64,000 nucleotides of DNA, taken from assembly GCA_019421015.1 (NCBI GenBank), contig JAHZGC010000003.1:10248-74247 (forward strand). The letters are read 5' to 3'. The notes under the pieces were generated by a model that saw only the letters and a list, made by a program, of their open reading frames with translations, made no database searches and was not told the DNA's origin. Below, piece after piece: positions 17,305 through 25,927 of this stretch. This stretch comes from Coriobacteriaceae bacterium. GTDB taxonomy: Bacteria > Actinomycetota > Coriobacteriia > Coriobacteriales > UMGS124. Numbering within the stretch: position 1 is the stretch's first letter; each line of letters opens with the position of its first letter. A program made the translations under genes and the position numbers.

Positions 17305-18432
17305 CTATCGCCCCTCTCTCTTGTATAGTTCGGGTCGTCGGTCCTGCTCACGCTTGCGCGACCACAGGGTGAGGCGCTTACCAAGACGCGAAGCGGGGCG
17401 TTCGACCAGGAACCATGAGACCATAGCGCAGGGCAGCGTGCAACAGAAGGCAAGAAGCGCGTAGGCCATGAGTCCCATGGCCTGAGGCCTCAGGAGATGC
17501 ACCAGGATCTGTTGCACCGGAAAGGCCCATAGATAGACGCCGTAAGAATAGTCGTGCTGGGCAAAGACGCGTCCAAAGACCGCCGGCTTGGCAAGGGACC
17601 ACGCAAGCGTGATGTAGGGCAGAAGGGCTAGCACAAAAAGCTCGTACTTCCAGTACGCGTCGACGCTCACCGACGACAGTACCAACAAGAGCAGCAGTGC
17701 GACCTGGGTGTTGAGTCTCTCGCGCACGCCGGGATACACGGCGAAAGCACCGAAGAAGAAGTATGGCGCAAGCACCATGCCGTCGGCCACATTGGTACCC
17801 CAGAACACATGGGACAGGTTGATGACCCCGGCCATGTTCAAGAGCGACAGCACGCTGGTAAGAACGGCCAAAACCGTGATGCCGGGACGCTCAATCCCAA
17901 AACGCCTCAACGGTATCAAAAAGAGGGGTGTGATGAGATACATCGCGAACTCCACGGGGAGCGTCCACAAAGAGCCGTTCATCACGTTGGGGTACGGCAG
18001 GTCGGTGAACACGCCCGGCAGGGCATACCGCGGGTTCAGCAGACAGTTAAGGAGGTAGTCCCACGTACGGGGATTGACAAAATACTCGTACGGCGACAGC
18101 ACGCTGAACAGGGGGCCGAACACGAAGACGCTGACCAGCACCACAAAGATGAGACCTGGGAAGATGCGAAACACCCGTCGCACCAAATACCTAAAGGGAT
18201 GGTCGTCGCGCAGATAACTTTGGGTGATGAGGTAGCCCGAAAGGACGAAAAAGACCTTGACGGCAAGGGACGAGATCTCTTCTCCGCACAGCAGCGGCAC
18301 GGGCACACCCAGAAGATGAGCCATATGCCCATAGATGACCGCCGACGCGGCGATAAACCGTATGAGGTTGATGTTGTTGTGCCGGTCGAGTTCGGGGGCG
18401 GCCACAAATAGGCGGATCAGGCGATTACTCAT
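17305..18432 (-). CDS. Membrane acyltransferase (acyltransferase-3 family)
   Basis: A 375-residue polytopic protein of the acyltransferase-3/OafA family, which O-acetylates surface sugars. It begins with the family's NINLIRFIAASAVIYGH; the histidine is part of the conserved active region. Next come FFVLSGYLITQSYLRD, RRVFRIFPGLIF and GSLWTLPVEFAMYL, all typical, and roughly ten membrane helices. The last ~30 residues are basic and cytosolic. It overlaps the upstream glycosyltransferase gene by 8 bases, so the product probably modifies the glycan built by its neighbours; acceptor unknown. Confidence 0.9.
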   Translation of the reverse strand: MSNRLIRLFVAAPELDRHNNINLIRFIAASAVIYGHMAHLLGVPVPLLCGEEISSLAVKVFFVLSGYLITQSYLRDDHPFRYLVRRVFRIFPGLIFVVLVSVFVFGPLFSVLSPYEYFVNPRTWDYLLNCLLNPRYALPGVFTDLPYPNVMNGSLWTLPVEFAMYLITPLFLIPLRRFGIERPGITVLAVLTSVLSLLNMAGVINLSHVFWGTNVADGMVLAPYFFFGAFAVYPGVRERLNTQVALLLLLVLSSVSVDAYWKYELFVLALLPYITLAWSLAKPAVFGRVFAQHDYSYGVYLWAFPVQQILVHLLRPQAMGLMAYALLAFCCTLPCAMVSWFLVERPASRLGKRLTLWSRKREQDRRPELYKREGR

Positions 18433-19987
18433 CGCTATGGAGCTTTCGGTTGAGCCAGCGACGGGCGCGGCCGATGGTAAGGCCCCTCTTGCCCAAGGTC
18501 ACCTGGTCCACATAGTAATCCGCCACCGTGGCCATGAGCTTGAACGAGAAGTCGACACGCTGCACGTGGACGGGATTTGCCAGCGTGAACGCCACGAAGG
18601 GGTTCTCCTTGAGGTATACGATGTGGTTGCAGTCCACCTGGTAGCCGTTGTGCACCGAGCAATGGGCGAAATCAAGGACCTGTTCGGACCCATCGCTGCC
18701 GACCACGCGCATCTTGAACTCGCCAAGGACCTTGAAGGGGGCCCGGAGAGGAGAAAGCACCAGCATGGAGACCAGGGGGGCGTCGTTGAAGAAGAAGCTC
18801 AAATCCCACCCCCCGCTGGCAACGTGGCCTTGGGCGCATTCCGCATCGACCTTGGAGGACCCGCCTTTATGGAGAAGGGCTACATCGCGCCAAAGTTCCC
18901 GCTCGGTCTGGGGGGTTGCATAGGCGGCCAGGCAGGCCGAATGGGCCAAGGCCTCGCGGGAGATGGCCGACTGCGGGCTATGAGCCCGCACGTCCTCAAC
19001 GGCGCCCGTGTCCAGCAAGTAGGGGCGGCCGTTCATCTTGTCGACTATCTTTTTGTAATTGACGTCCCACTCCTCGGCGGTGTGCAGCGTATGGGAGCTC
19101 TCGGCATTTGTCCAGAGACGGTAGATGGACGTGACCTCGCCCTTCGATGCGACGCCGCACAGCGCATAGACGCGCATGAGGAAATCCCAGTCCTCCATCG
19201 TGGTGAGCCTCTCGTCAAAATCGATGCCCAGCGACGAGAACACGAAACGCGGGAAGGCAAGGCTCATAAGCGGGCAGGAATTGACCGACATCTGCGCCGA
19301 GACGGAAAAATCATGGCAGTAGCCGTTGTCAAACGTGCTTTGGGCATAGAGCTCGCGATGCTCGGGCTCAGCGGTAGGCCGTGTGCCCCACTTTTGAGTC
19401 ACGGCGTAAGAATGGAGCATCTTGCCGTCGTTGTCGCGGGCAAGCTCCCTGAAGCTCAAGGTCCACGTATCCATGACCAGGTCGTCGTCGTCGAGAATCG
19501 AGACGTAGCGACCGCGGGCAAGGGCAAAGCCGACCCGCAGGGGGGTAGTGCGGGTCCCACAGTCGACCGAGCAGTAGCGGATGCGGCGCGTCAACGAGGG
19601 GGGAAAGCTGCGCAACAGGTCGAGAAGGGGCGCTCGCCGCTCCTCCTCAACGCGGTGGCCGACTATCAAGATCTCAAAGTCATCGTCCTGCTGGCCCGCA
19701 AGGCACAGGAGCACGTCGGCCAGCTCCTCAAGGCGCTTGCCCTGGGTCCGAACGACAACGCTCAAGAATGGGTCTTGGGGAACGGCGCCGTCAACGACGG
19801 GCGTCGCCGCGGGCACGTCCACGTGGGGAGCGGTTCGGGCGCCGAGCACGCGCAGATACGTCGCCGCAGCGGTGTTGCGGGGAAGGCAAAACGTACCGCA
19901 AACCATGCCGTCCCGCTCCTCCGCACGAACATGGGGAGACGGACAACCGTCGACGGGGAAAGAGATGGTGTCCCCTGTATCAGCCAT
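18425..19987 (-). CDS. GT2-family glycosyltransferase with C-terminal extension
   Basis: A 520-residue protein. A GT2 domain spans about residues 75-320 (DPFLSVVVRTQGKRLEEL, the DDDD in YVSILDDDDLVMDTW, TTMEDWDFLMRVYAL). The N-terminal ~70 residues and C-terminal ~180 residues match nothing I recognise; the latter look beta-rich (LSFFFNDAPLVSMLVLSP and NPFVAFTLANPVHVQRVDFS). The four-Asp metal site is intact, so catalysis is likely; sugar specificity is unknown. The ATG (MADTGDT) has TGGAG seven bases upstream, better than the upstream TTG. It overlaps the acyltransferase by 8 bases and follows another GT2 gene by 57 bases. Confidence 0.82.
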   Translation of the reverse strand: MADTGDTISFPVDGCPSPHVRAEERDGMVCGTFCLPRNTAAATYLRVLGARTAPHVDVPAATPVVDGAVPQDPFLSVVVRTQGKRLEELADVLLCLAGQQDDDFEILIVGHRVEEERRAPLLDLLRSFPPSLTRRIRYCSVDCGTRTTPLRVGFALARGRYVSILDDDDLVMDTWTLSFRELARDNDGKMLHSYAVTQKWGTRPTAEPEHRELYAQSTFDNGYCHDFSVSAQMSVNSCPLMSLAFPRFVFSSLGIDFDERLTTMEDWDFLMRVYALCGVASKGEVTSIYRLWTNAESSHTLHTAEEWDVNYKKIVDKMNGRPYLLDTGAVEDVRAHSPQSAISREALAHSACLAAYATPQTERELWRDVALLHKGGSSKVDAECAQGHVASGGWDLSFFFNDAPLVSMLVLSPLRAPFKVLGEFKMRVVGSDGSEQVLDFAHCSVHNGYQVDCNHIVYLKENPFVAFTLANPVHVQRVDFSFKLMATVADYYVDQVTLGKRGLTIGRARRWLNRKLHSDE

Positions 19988-20044
19988 AGAAAAACTCCAT
20001 TCGGGCAGCAAGGCGGCAGCGCAGGTGCGAAAAAAGCTGCCGCG

Positions 20045-20953
20045 CTAAATTGTGAAGCGCAGGTGGGCGTAGCCGGTTTCATTGATATCGGCCACACGGT
20101 GGGCAGGGTCGAGCTGCAGGGGAAGACGCCCGGAAGCCCGCCGCTGCTCGAACTCGCGCGCCGCCTTCTGTTCGGTCTCGCCCGCACCCCTCTTGTACTC
20201 CGCGAGCAGCTTCTCGCACCGGGCGGTGTAAGACCACTTGTACAGCATGAGCAGGCGGGCCAGGGCCGAGTAGTACACCTCGGCGTCGGTCGACTGCCAG
20301 TGCCCGTGACTCGTAAGGTACTTGGGATGATAGACGGGCGCCAGCGGCTGGTACACCAGGCTCCGGCCCGTCAAACGCACGCGCCACGAGAAGTCCACGT
20401 CGTCGCAGTACAGGAAGAACGTCTCGGCGTCAAACCCCTGGACCTCCCTCATGACCGCAGAGGGGACCATGATGCAGGCGGAGGTCGACCAGGGGGTGAC
20501 CTTGGTCTTAGGGTCGTACTCTTTAGGATGCTCGATAGGGGCCTGGCGCGCCTCGACCAGGCCGACCTGGACGTCGGTGCGGCCAAAGGGTTCGAGCATG
20601 CGCTCGAAGAAACGCGGGCAGTACTGCACGTCGGGGTTTTGGACCACGACGTAGTCGGACGTACAGCTCTCGAACATCCTGTTATGGCCGCGGGCGGTAC
20701 CGGTGTTCTCGTTGAAATAGCGGTACTCGTAGCCAAACCACGCACCGAAGCGTTCCTTGATATCGCGCACGGCCCCGTCGTCGAAGGTGCGCGAGGGGGA
20801 CGCATCGCCATGGACGACCGTGACGTCGCCCACGGTGCCGACACCTTCGCGATTGACGCGAACGGCGTTGGCGATGGACTCGAGAGAGCGATTCAAGGAT
20901 GCTTGGTCCATACCGTACAAGACGGTCTGAATCTGTATGGAGACAGCCCGCAT
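20045..20953 (-). CDS. GT2-family glycosyltransferase (rhamnosyltransferase-like)
   Basis: A 302-residue protein resembling WbbL/RfbF-type rhamnosyltransferases. The blocks ENTGTARGHNRMFE, DYVVVQNPDVQYCPRFFERM and, later, ETFFLYCDDVDFSWRVRLTG follow the order of this GT2 subgroup, and the dTDP-rhamnose genes nearby fit such a donor. The C-terminal part (LMLYKWSYTARCEKLLAEY) is helical. The start is placed at MRAVSIQIQT because GGAAGGGG lies four bases upstream; another ATG nine codons earlier shares one base with the stop of the amidase gene (TGATG), and either would give translational coupling. Confidence 0.85.
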   Translation of the reverse strand: MRAVSIQIQTVLYGMDQASLNRSLESIANAVRVNREGVGTVGDVTVVHGDASPSRTFDDGAVRDIKERFGAWFGYEYRYFNENTGTARGHNRMFESCTSDYVVVQNPDVQYCPRFFERMLEPFGRTDVQVGLVEARQAPIEHPKEYDPKTKVTPWSTSACIMVPSAVMREVQGFDAETFFLYCDDVDFSWRVRLTGRSLVYQPLAPVYHPKYLTSHGHWQSTDAEVYYSALARLLMLYKWSYTARCEKLLAEYKRGAGETEQKAAREFEQRRASGRLPLQLDPAHRVADINETGYAHLRFTI

Positions 20954-20979
20954 GAGACCCCTTCCGAGCATCTGGTGCA

Positions 20980-23900
20980 TCAGGAAAACGAGTCTATTAT
21001 TTTAGAGAGCGAGTATCCGTATGTGGCAGAGATTGCCCAACGTCCACCTAAACCCTCAACATAGGGGGCCACGCCCCGGCTGACAAACGAGAAACGCGGG
21101 TCGACGCAGGCGTTCACCAGGGAATCTTTGGAACCATACGCCTTGAGGTGCTGCACCTGGGCACGCAGGCCCAGGGCGACGTTCTCAAAAACGGCCCCCT
21201 TCTGCCCGGCGCCCGTGGCCCCCAGCCCGCAGAAGTTGCACTGCCCAGGGAGGACGTCCGCCCCGAACTGGAGATATCCGGTCTCGAGCATCGCCTGGGC
21301 GTAGACGACGCGGGGATCGACGCCCTCGGCCACCGCCTCCCGCACCAATATCCTGCAGAAGTCATCGATGGTCGGGGCCCCCTTGTCTTTGTACGCAGCG
21401 GCCGGATAGGCCTTGCCCGTACGGCGATAGGCGTCGGCAAAAGCCTGAACCAACCCGTCGTCGCCCTTGCCCATGATGGCGTGGAGCTTGGTGGAGAACT
21501 CGACGGAGCCAAGCGGCTCCGTGGTATCCCTGACGCTGGCCCACGCCTCGACCCGGCAGGGCCCCGCGCCGAGCCCGGACAGCCCTGCGACCGCCCTCCA
21601 TACGCCGTGCCCATCGTGATGGGCCTGTATCCATTGGGTACGGCCGGAAGGGTCCACGAGCGCAAAGGCCACGTTGCGGGCATCGGAAAAGCTCCCGCCC
21701 TGGGCGGAGAGCAAAAAACCGGTCCCACCGTCAGTCATGGTCGCGGTCAGCGCCCCTTTGACCAAAGGCTGCGCGGTGATGTTCGCCCTCGACCGGGCCA
21801 CCTCCGAGGTGGTGCCCCCGACCGTGGCCCACGCCCCGACCGTGCAGGCGCCGGCCCCGTGGTCGGCCCGGGGCACCGAGGCCGACCAGGCCCCGCCCGC
21901 GTCGCGGCTCGCCTGGTACCAGCGCGTGGACCCCGAGGGCCCCACGACGCAGAAGGCGACGTTGGTGGCCCGGGGCACCGGGCCGCCGGAGACCTCGACC
22001 TTCAGCGCCGCCGCGCCCTCGTCGAAGGAGGCGGTCACCTTGGCCGCGGGGACCGAGACGTCGGCGCGGGCGAGGCTGAACAAGCGCGCCGCCCAGGAGC
22101 CGTCGCTGAGGGCGGCGCGCACCGAGTAGGAGCCCGAGCGGCCGCCGAGGTCGGCCAGGGGGACCCGGACGCCCCAGGTGCCGTCGCCGCGGTCGGACAG
22201 GGCGTACCAGCGCGAGGATGCCTCCCCGTCGGCGTCGTACCAGACGCCCACGGAGACGCCGCGCACCCCCGTGGCGCAGCGCACGCCGGTGGCGACGACC
22301 TCGACGGTGCCGTCGGAGGGGTCGTAGGGGCCCACGGAGACCGCGCCCGAGGGGCTGCCGACAGCAGGCACGTTCGCCCTCGACCGGGCCACCTCCGAGG
22401 TGGTGCCCCCGACCGTGGCCCACGCCCCGACCGTGCAGGCGCCGGCCCCGTGGTCGGCCCGGGGCACCGAGGCCGACCAGGCCCCGCCCGCGTCGCGGCT
22501 CGCCTGGTACCAGCGCGTGGACCCCGAGGGCCCCACGACGCAGAAGGCGACGTTGGTGGCCCGGGGCACCGGGCCGCCGGAGACCTCGACCTTCAGCGCC
22601 GCCGCGCCCTCGTCGAAGGAGGCGGTCACCTTGGCCGCGGGGACCGAGACGTCGGCGCGGGCGAGGCTGAACAAGCGCGCCGCCCAGGAGCCGTCGCTGA
22701 GGGCGGCGCGCACCGAGTAGGAGCCCGAGCGGCCGCCGAGGTCGGCCAGGGGGACCCGGACGCCCCAGGTGCCGTCGCCGCGGTCGGACAGGGCGTACCA
22801 GCGCGAGGATGCCTCCCCGTCGGCGTCGTACCAGACGCCCACGGAGACGCCGCGCACCCCCGTGGCGCAGCGCACGCCGGTGGCGACGACCTCGACGGTG
22901 CCGTCGGAGGGGTCGTAGGGGCCCACGGAGACCGCGCCCGCAAGCTGCTCCCATGCCACCTGGACGTTGGAGCTGCTGAACACATGGCTGTTCCACGCGG
23001 AGTCGTTAAGGGCGCCCACCACCGCATAGGTGCCCATGGCGCCGCCGAAATCGTCGATGCTCACCGTGGCGCGCCAGGTGCCGTCGGCTTGAAGGACCAG
23101 GGGATACCAGCGAACCTGGGAGTCGTCGTCGACGCAGCGAACGCCCACCGAGACGCCGTTGACGCCCTGGGAGCAGGAGACGTTGCGAGCGACGAGCTCA
23201 AAGGTACGGCCCGTTCCCCCGACGCTTCCCAAAGTCACGTTGCCCGTGAGGGCCGCCCGGGCCTCCCCCTCCCCGTCTTTACGAAGATTGAAATAGTTGG
23301 CGATGCCCTGGGCGTCTGCAACGCCCAGGGAGCGCAGGCCCTCTTCGGTCGACAGGTAGCCGTAGTCGCTCCCCGAGGTGATGAACGCGTGCTCCACGAT
23401 AATCCCCGGCACGCCGTGCGCCTTGCTGTTGCGAATCACGCTGTAATAGTCGCGGACGCCGTCGGAGAGCGTCCCGTTGTCTTTGACCCCGCGATCGTAG
23501 AGCCCCAGGCTCGTCAGCTGGTCAAGGATCTCCTGGGAGAGCTCCTGGCCCGCGGAGCCGACCGTCGCGTTGGTGTGGCTGTTCGGGTACCAAATCTCTG
23601 CACCGGAGGCGTCTCCACCGTCATAGCTATTCAGATGGATGCTCACATAGGCGTGGGCTCCCGCAGCGACGGCACCCTCAACGCGCAGGCGCAGCTCCTC
23701 GGCCTCGTCGGCGGCGTTGGGATAAGGGCAGGCGCCGCTGTCGCGTACCATATAGACTTCGACACCGGGGTAGGTCTCGAGCTCCTCCTTTGCATAGCGG
23801 GCGATCTCGAGCGTAAGCACGGCCTCCTGCAGGCCTCTGCCGTCGGCACCGGGGTGCAGCGACTCGTCGTGACCCGCATCCAAGGCGATGACGATGGGGC

Positions 23901-24792
23901 CGCCCGCAGACGACCGGGCTCTTTGCGACCCCTGCACGCCGGCCCCCTCGGCCATGGCCTCGAGGCTTTCGCCGACAAGCTCCTCACCGCGGGCGGAGTA
24001 CACCGTGGTCTGCACCTCGGGCGCGCTGTCGCTATAGGTCACCGCACCGGAAACCTCAAATCCGTACGCGCCCGCAAAGCCGTCGCTCAGGTCGACCGTG
24101 AAAGAGTCCCCGTTCTCAAGGACGACATCGAGGGCGGTGAAGGCCACGAACCCCCAGCCCAGGCCAGCGGCGTCCATGGAAAAGCGCATGGCACCCCCCT
24201 CGATCACATCGGCCTGGCAGACGTCCTCGAAGCCCTCGCCCCCAAAATGGAGGGACGCCTCGGCCACGGCGGCGTCGCCGTTGAGCACAAAGGCGGCCCG
24301 AGCGATATCGGTGGGGGCATAGGAGGCCTGCCCAACATAGATAAAGGCAAGGGCCGACTCGTCGACCACCGCATGGCCGTCTGCAGAGGCGGCCGCCTCT
24401 TCCTCTCCCTGCCGGTCCTCGGCATCGGCGGCCTGGCCCGCTTCGCCAACGTCGTCGCCGGCGGCGGGTTCCTCGACCACCGGAGAGACGTCCTCCCCGA
24501 CTACGCCCCCCTCGTCAGACGGTTCGGCCGCGACCTCCCCACCGGGCTGCCCATAGCCTCCGCCCTCTTCGCCGTGCACGCCGTCGTCCGGGACAGCCTG
24601 CTCAACGATGACGGGGGCCTCGGAGGGCTCAGATTCGTCCTCAGGGCCCTGCAGAATGCCCTGGAGCACGGTAGGGCCAGCAGGTTCTTCTGCCATCACC
24701 ACGACGGGCGTCACCGGCCAGACGTTCACCGCCAGCGATAGGGCGAGGGCGGACGACAAGGCACGCGTGCCCGTACCGAAGCTCTGTTTCAT
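20980..24792 (-). CDS. Secreted amidase/glucosaminidase with GBS/Bsp-like repeats
   Basis: A 1270-residue secreted autolysin. A signal peptide (to about residue 34, ...VVVMAEEP) is followed by an acidic low-complexity stretch to ~residue 150 and an unassigned region. An N-acetylmuramoyl-L-alanine amidase (Amidase_3) follows at ~295-505 with zinc ligands in ALDAGH, LQEAVL, SIHLNS and VEHAF. Six GBS/Bsp-like repeats (~515-1090) come next, then a C-terminal glucosaminidase-like domain (~1100-1270; VYAQAMLETGYLQFG with the likely catalytic Glu, CNFCGLGATG). Repeat units 2-3 and 4-5 are identical in DNA and protein. The ATG has TAGGAG upstream. It is first of a minus-strand run leading to rmlC. 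Confidence 0.9.
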   Translation of the reverse strand: MKQSFGTGTRALSSALALSLAVNVWPVTPVVVMAEEPAGPTVLQGILQGPEDESEPSEAPVIVEQAVPDDGVHGEEGGGYGQPGGEVAAEPSDEGGVVGEDVSPVVEEPAAGDDVGEAGQAADAEDRQGEEEAAASADGHAVVDESALAFIYVGQASYAPTDIARAAFVLNGDAAVAEASLHFGGEGFEDVCQADVIEGGAMRFSMDAAGLGWGFVAFTALDVVLENGDSFTVDLSDGFAGAYGFEVSGAVTYSDSAPEVQTTVYSARGEELVGESLEAMAEGAGVQGSQRARSSAGGPIVIALDAGHDESLHPGADGRGLQEAVLTLEIARYAKEELETYPGVEVYMVRDSGACPYPNAADEAEELRLRVEGAVAAGAHAYVSIHLNSYDGGDASGAEIWYPNSHTNATVGSAGQELSQEILDQLTSLGLYDRGVKDNGTLSDGVRDYYSVIRNSKAHGVPGIIVEHAFITSGSDYGYLSTEEGLRSLGVADAQGIANYFNLRKDGEGEARAALTGNVTLGSVGGTGRTFELVARNVSCSQGVNGVSVGVRCVDDDSQVRWYPLVLQADGTWRATVSIDDFGGAMGTYAVVGALNDSAWNSHVFSSSNVQVAWEQLAGAVSVGPYDPSDGTVEVVATGVRCATGVRGVSVGVWYDADGEASSRWYALSDRGDGTWGVRVPLADLGGRSGSYSVRAALSDGSWAARLFSLARADVSVPAAKVTASFDEGAAALKVEVSGGPVPRATNVAFCVVGPSGSTRWYQASRDAGGAWSASVPRADHGAGACTVGAWATVGGTTSEVARSRANVPAVGSPSGAVSVGPYDPSDGTVEVVATGVRCATGVRGVSVGVWYDADGEASSRWYALSDRGDGTWGVRVPLADLGGRSGSYSVRAALSDGSWAARLFSLARADVSVPAAKVTASFDEGAAALKVEVSGGPVPRATNVAFCVVGPSGSTRWYQASRDAGGAWSASVPRADHGAGACTVGAWATVGGTTSEVARSRANITAQPLVKGALTATMTDGGTGFLLSAQGGSFSDARNVAFALVDPSGRTQWIQAHHDGHGVWRAVAGLSGLGAGPCRVEAWASVRDTTEPLGSVEFSTKLHAIMGKGDDGLVQAFADAYRRTGKAYPAAAYKDKGAPTIDDFCRILVREAVAEGVDPRVVYAQAMLETGYLQFGADVLPGQCNFCGLGATGAGQKGAVFENVALGLRAQVQHLKAYGSKDSLVNACVDPRFSFVSRGVAPYVEGLGGRWAISATYGYSLSKIIDSFS
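21782..22349 (-). repeat. 568-bp perfect direct repeat, copy 1
   Basis: This stretch matches the copy beginning 591 bases further on with no difference I can see. Both are in the same frame and encode a B-type plus an A-type GBS/Bsp-like unit (197-codon period). Only the short junction that follows differs (EGLPTVGT-like coding versus SLGK-like coding on the minus strand side). Confidence 0.95.
22373..22940 (-). repeat. 568-bp perfect direct repeat, copy 2
   Basis: Second identical copy, in frame with the first. Synonymous positions are also identical, which points to a recent duplication or ongoing gene conversion. The copy is a likely place for unequal recombination that adds or removes 197 residues. 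Confidence 0.95.
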
Positions 24793-24975
24793 GGCATATC
24801 TCCTAAAGTGGGCCGAACCGGCACCGGAACGTAAAGTCTGTGGCTATGGACTCAATCGAAATGAACACATCGGGGCCTTCTCGGGTCTCGATGGTATCAT
24901 AGGTATTCTACATTGGCCGAACATCGACGCGCAGCCTGCAGCGTTTTGGCAGAAAACCTAGGAAGGTTCCCGACA
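24793..24975. promoter_or_regulatory. Divergent promoter region, amidase operon / rmlD
   Basis: This 183-base gap separates two oppositely transcribed envelope genes and should hold both promoters. It contains GGTATCATAGGTATTC, which offers a -10-like TATCAT on the plus strand and TATGAT on the minus strand. I find no convincing -35 at the right distance on either strand. The same 11-mer occurs in the divergent gap at about 12436. Confidence 0.4.
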
Positions 24976-25884
24976 ATGCATGTATTGATAACGGGGGGAC
25001 GCGGTCAGCTTGGCTCGGAGCTCATGAGAGCACTCTCGTCCATGAACACTGACTTGGGGGCGGTGCCTTCCGCCTATGGGAACGCTCACGTCGACGCCCC
25101 CGGCCGAAGAGAGCTCGACATCGCCGATGCCTCCTCGGTAGACCGGTGGTTTGCCTTTCACCATCCCTACGACCTCATCGTCAACTGCGCTTCTCAAACC
25201 AATGTCGACCTCTGCGAGCGCGACGAGGCCCACGCCCTTCTCATCAACGGCACGGGCGTCCTGAACATCGCCCGCCACGCGGAACATCAAGGCGCCAAGC
25301 TCGTCCACCTGTCCACCGACTACGTCTTTTCGGGCCAGACGGACCGCGACTACACCGAAAACGACGAGCCCGACCCCCTCTCCGCCTATGGACGCACAAA
25401 GCTGGCGGGGGAGCGCAACGCCCTTGATGCCTGCAGCCGGACGTTCGTGGTGCGTACCTCGTGGCTGTACGGACATACGGGGAGGAACTTCGTCGCCACC
25501 ATGCTTCGCCTTGGGGCCTCCCAGCCCGACGTGTCCGTCGTGGACGACCAGTTCGGCAACCCAACCTACGCAGTGGACCTCGTCTATCAGCTCCTTAAAT
25601 TGAGCATGTCAGAATTCTATGGAATCTATCATTGCAGCGGACGCGAAACGTGCTCTTGGTACGACTTCGCCCGTGCTATTATGATGCGCATGCATCCGCA
25701 GTGCAGCGTGCGCAGATGCTCCTCGACTACCTACGCCGCGTCCCATCCGGACGCCGCCCCTCGTCCTGCCCGCTCATCACTTTGCAACGACCGTATCGTC
25801 TCGACGGTCGGGTCCTCGACCCGCCCGTGGCCCATTGCCCTTACGGCGTACCTGGACGATCTCCCCGTAGACGTCAGGGCCTGA
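24976..25884 (+). CDS. rmlD: dTDP-4-dehydrorhamnose reductase RmlD
   Basis: A 302-residue NADPH-dependent reductase, last step of dTDP-L-rhamnose synthesis. The cofactor motif is ITGGRGQLGSEL, followed by DLIVNCASQTNVDLCE, the catalytic-region STDYVFSG, Tyr-x3-Lys in SAYGRTKLAGE, RTSWLYGHTGRNFV and DDQFGNPTYAVDL, which is the RmlD order. The C-terminal ~60 residues (from HPQCSVRR) fit the family less clearly but end with the usual PWPIALTAYLDDL. The ATG chosen has GGAAGG nine bases upstream. The NlpC/P60 gene follows after 43 bases on the same strand. Confidence 0.94.
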   Translation: MHVLITGGRGQLGSELMRALSSMNTDLGAVPSAYGNAHVDAPGRRELDIADASSVDRWFAFHHPYDLIVNCASQTNVDLCERDEAHALLINGTGVLNIARHAEHQGAKLVHLSTDYVFSGQTDRDYTENDEPDPLSAYGRTKLAGERNALDACSRTFVVRTSWLYGHTGRNFVATMLRLGASQPDVSVVDDQFGNPTYAVDLVYQLLKLSMSEFYGIYHCSGRETCSWYDFARAIMMRMHPQCSVRRCSSTTYAASHPDAAPRPARSSLCNDRIVSTVGSSTRPWPIALTAYLDDLPVDVRA

Positions 25885-25927
25885 GGAAACGGCCGCTCCA
25901 GGTAGAGATCCCCGAAAGGAGGAGGGC

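Noticed and set aside
18335..21064. 909-codon plus-strand frame opposite the glycosyltransferase genes
   Set aside because: Antisense shadow of three real genes with DXD and family motifs; no ribosome site and no recognisable domain.
21782..22940. Possible CRISPR or transposon from the large direct repeats
   Set aside because: Only two long in-frame coding copies with no spacers, terminal inverted repeats or transposase.
21148..24741. 1197-codon plus-strand frame opposite the amidase gene
   Set aside because: Mirror of the repeat-rich amidase; the repeats appear in it only because the DNA is duplicated.
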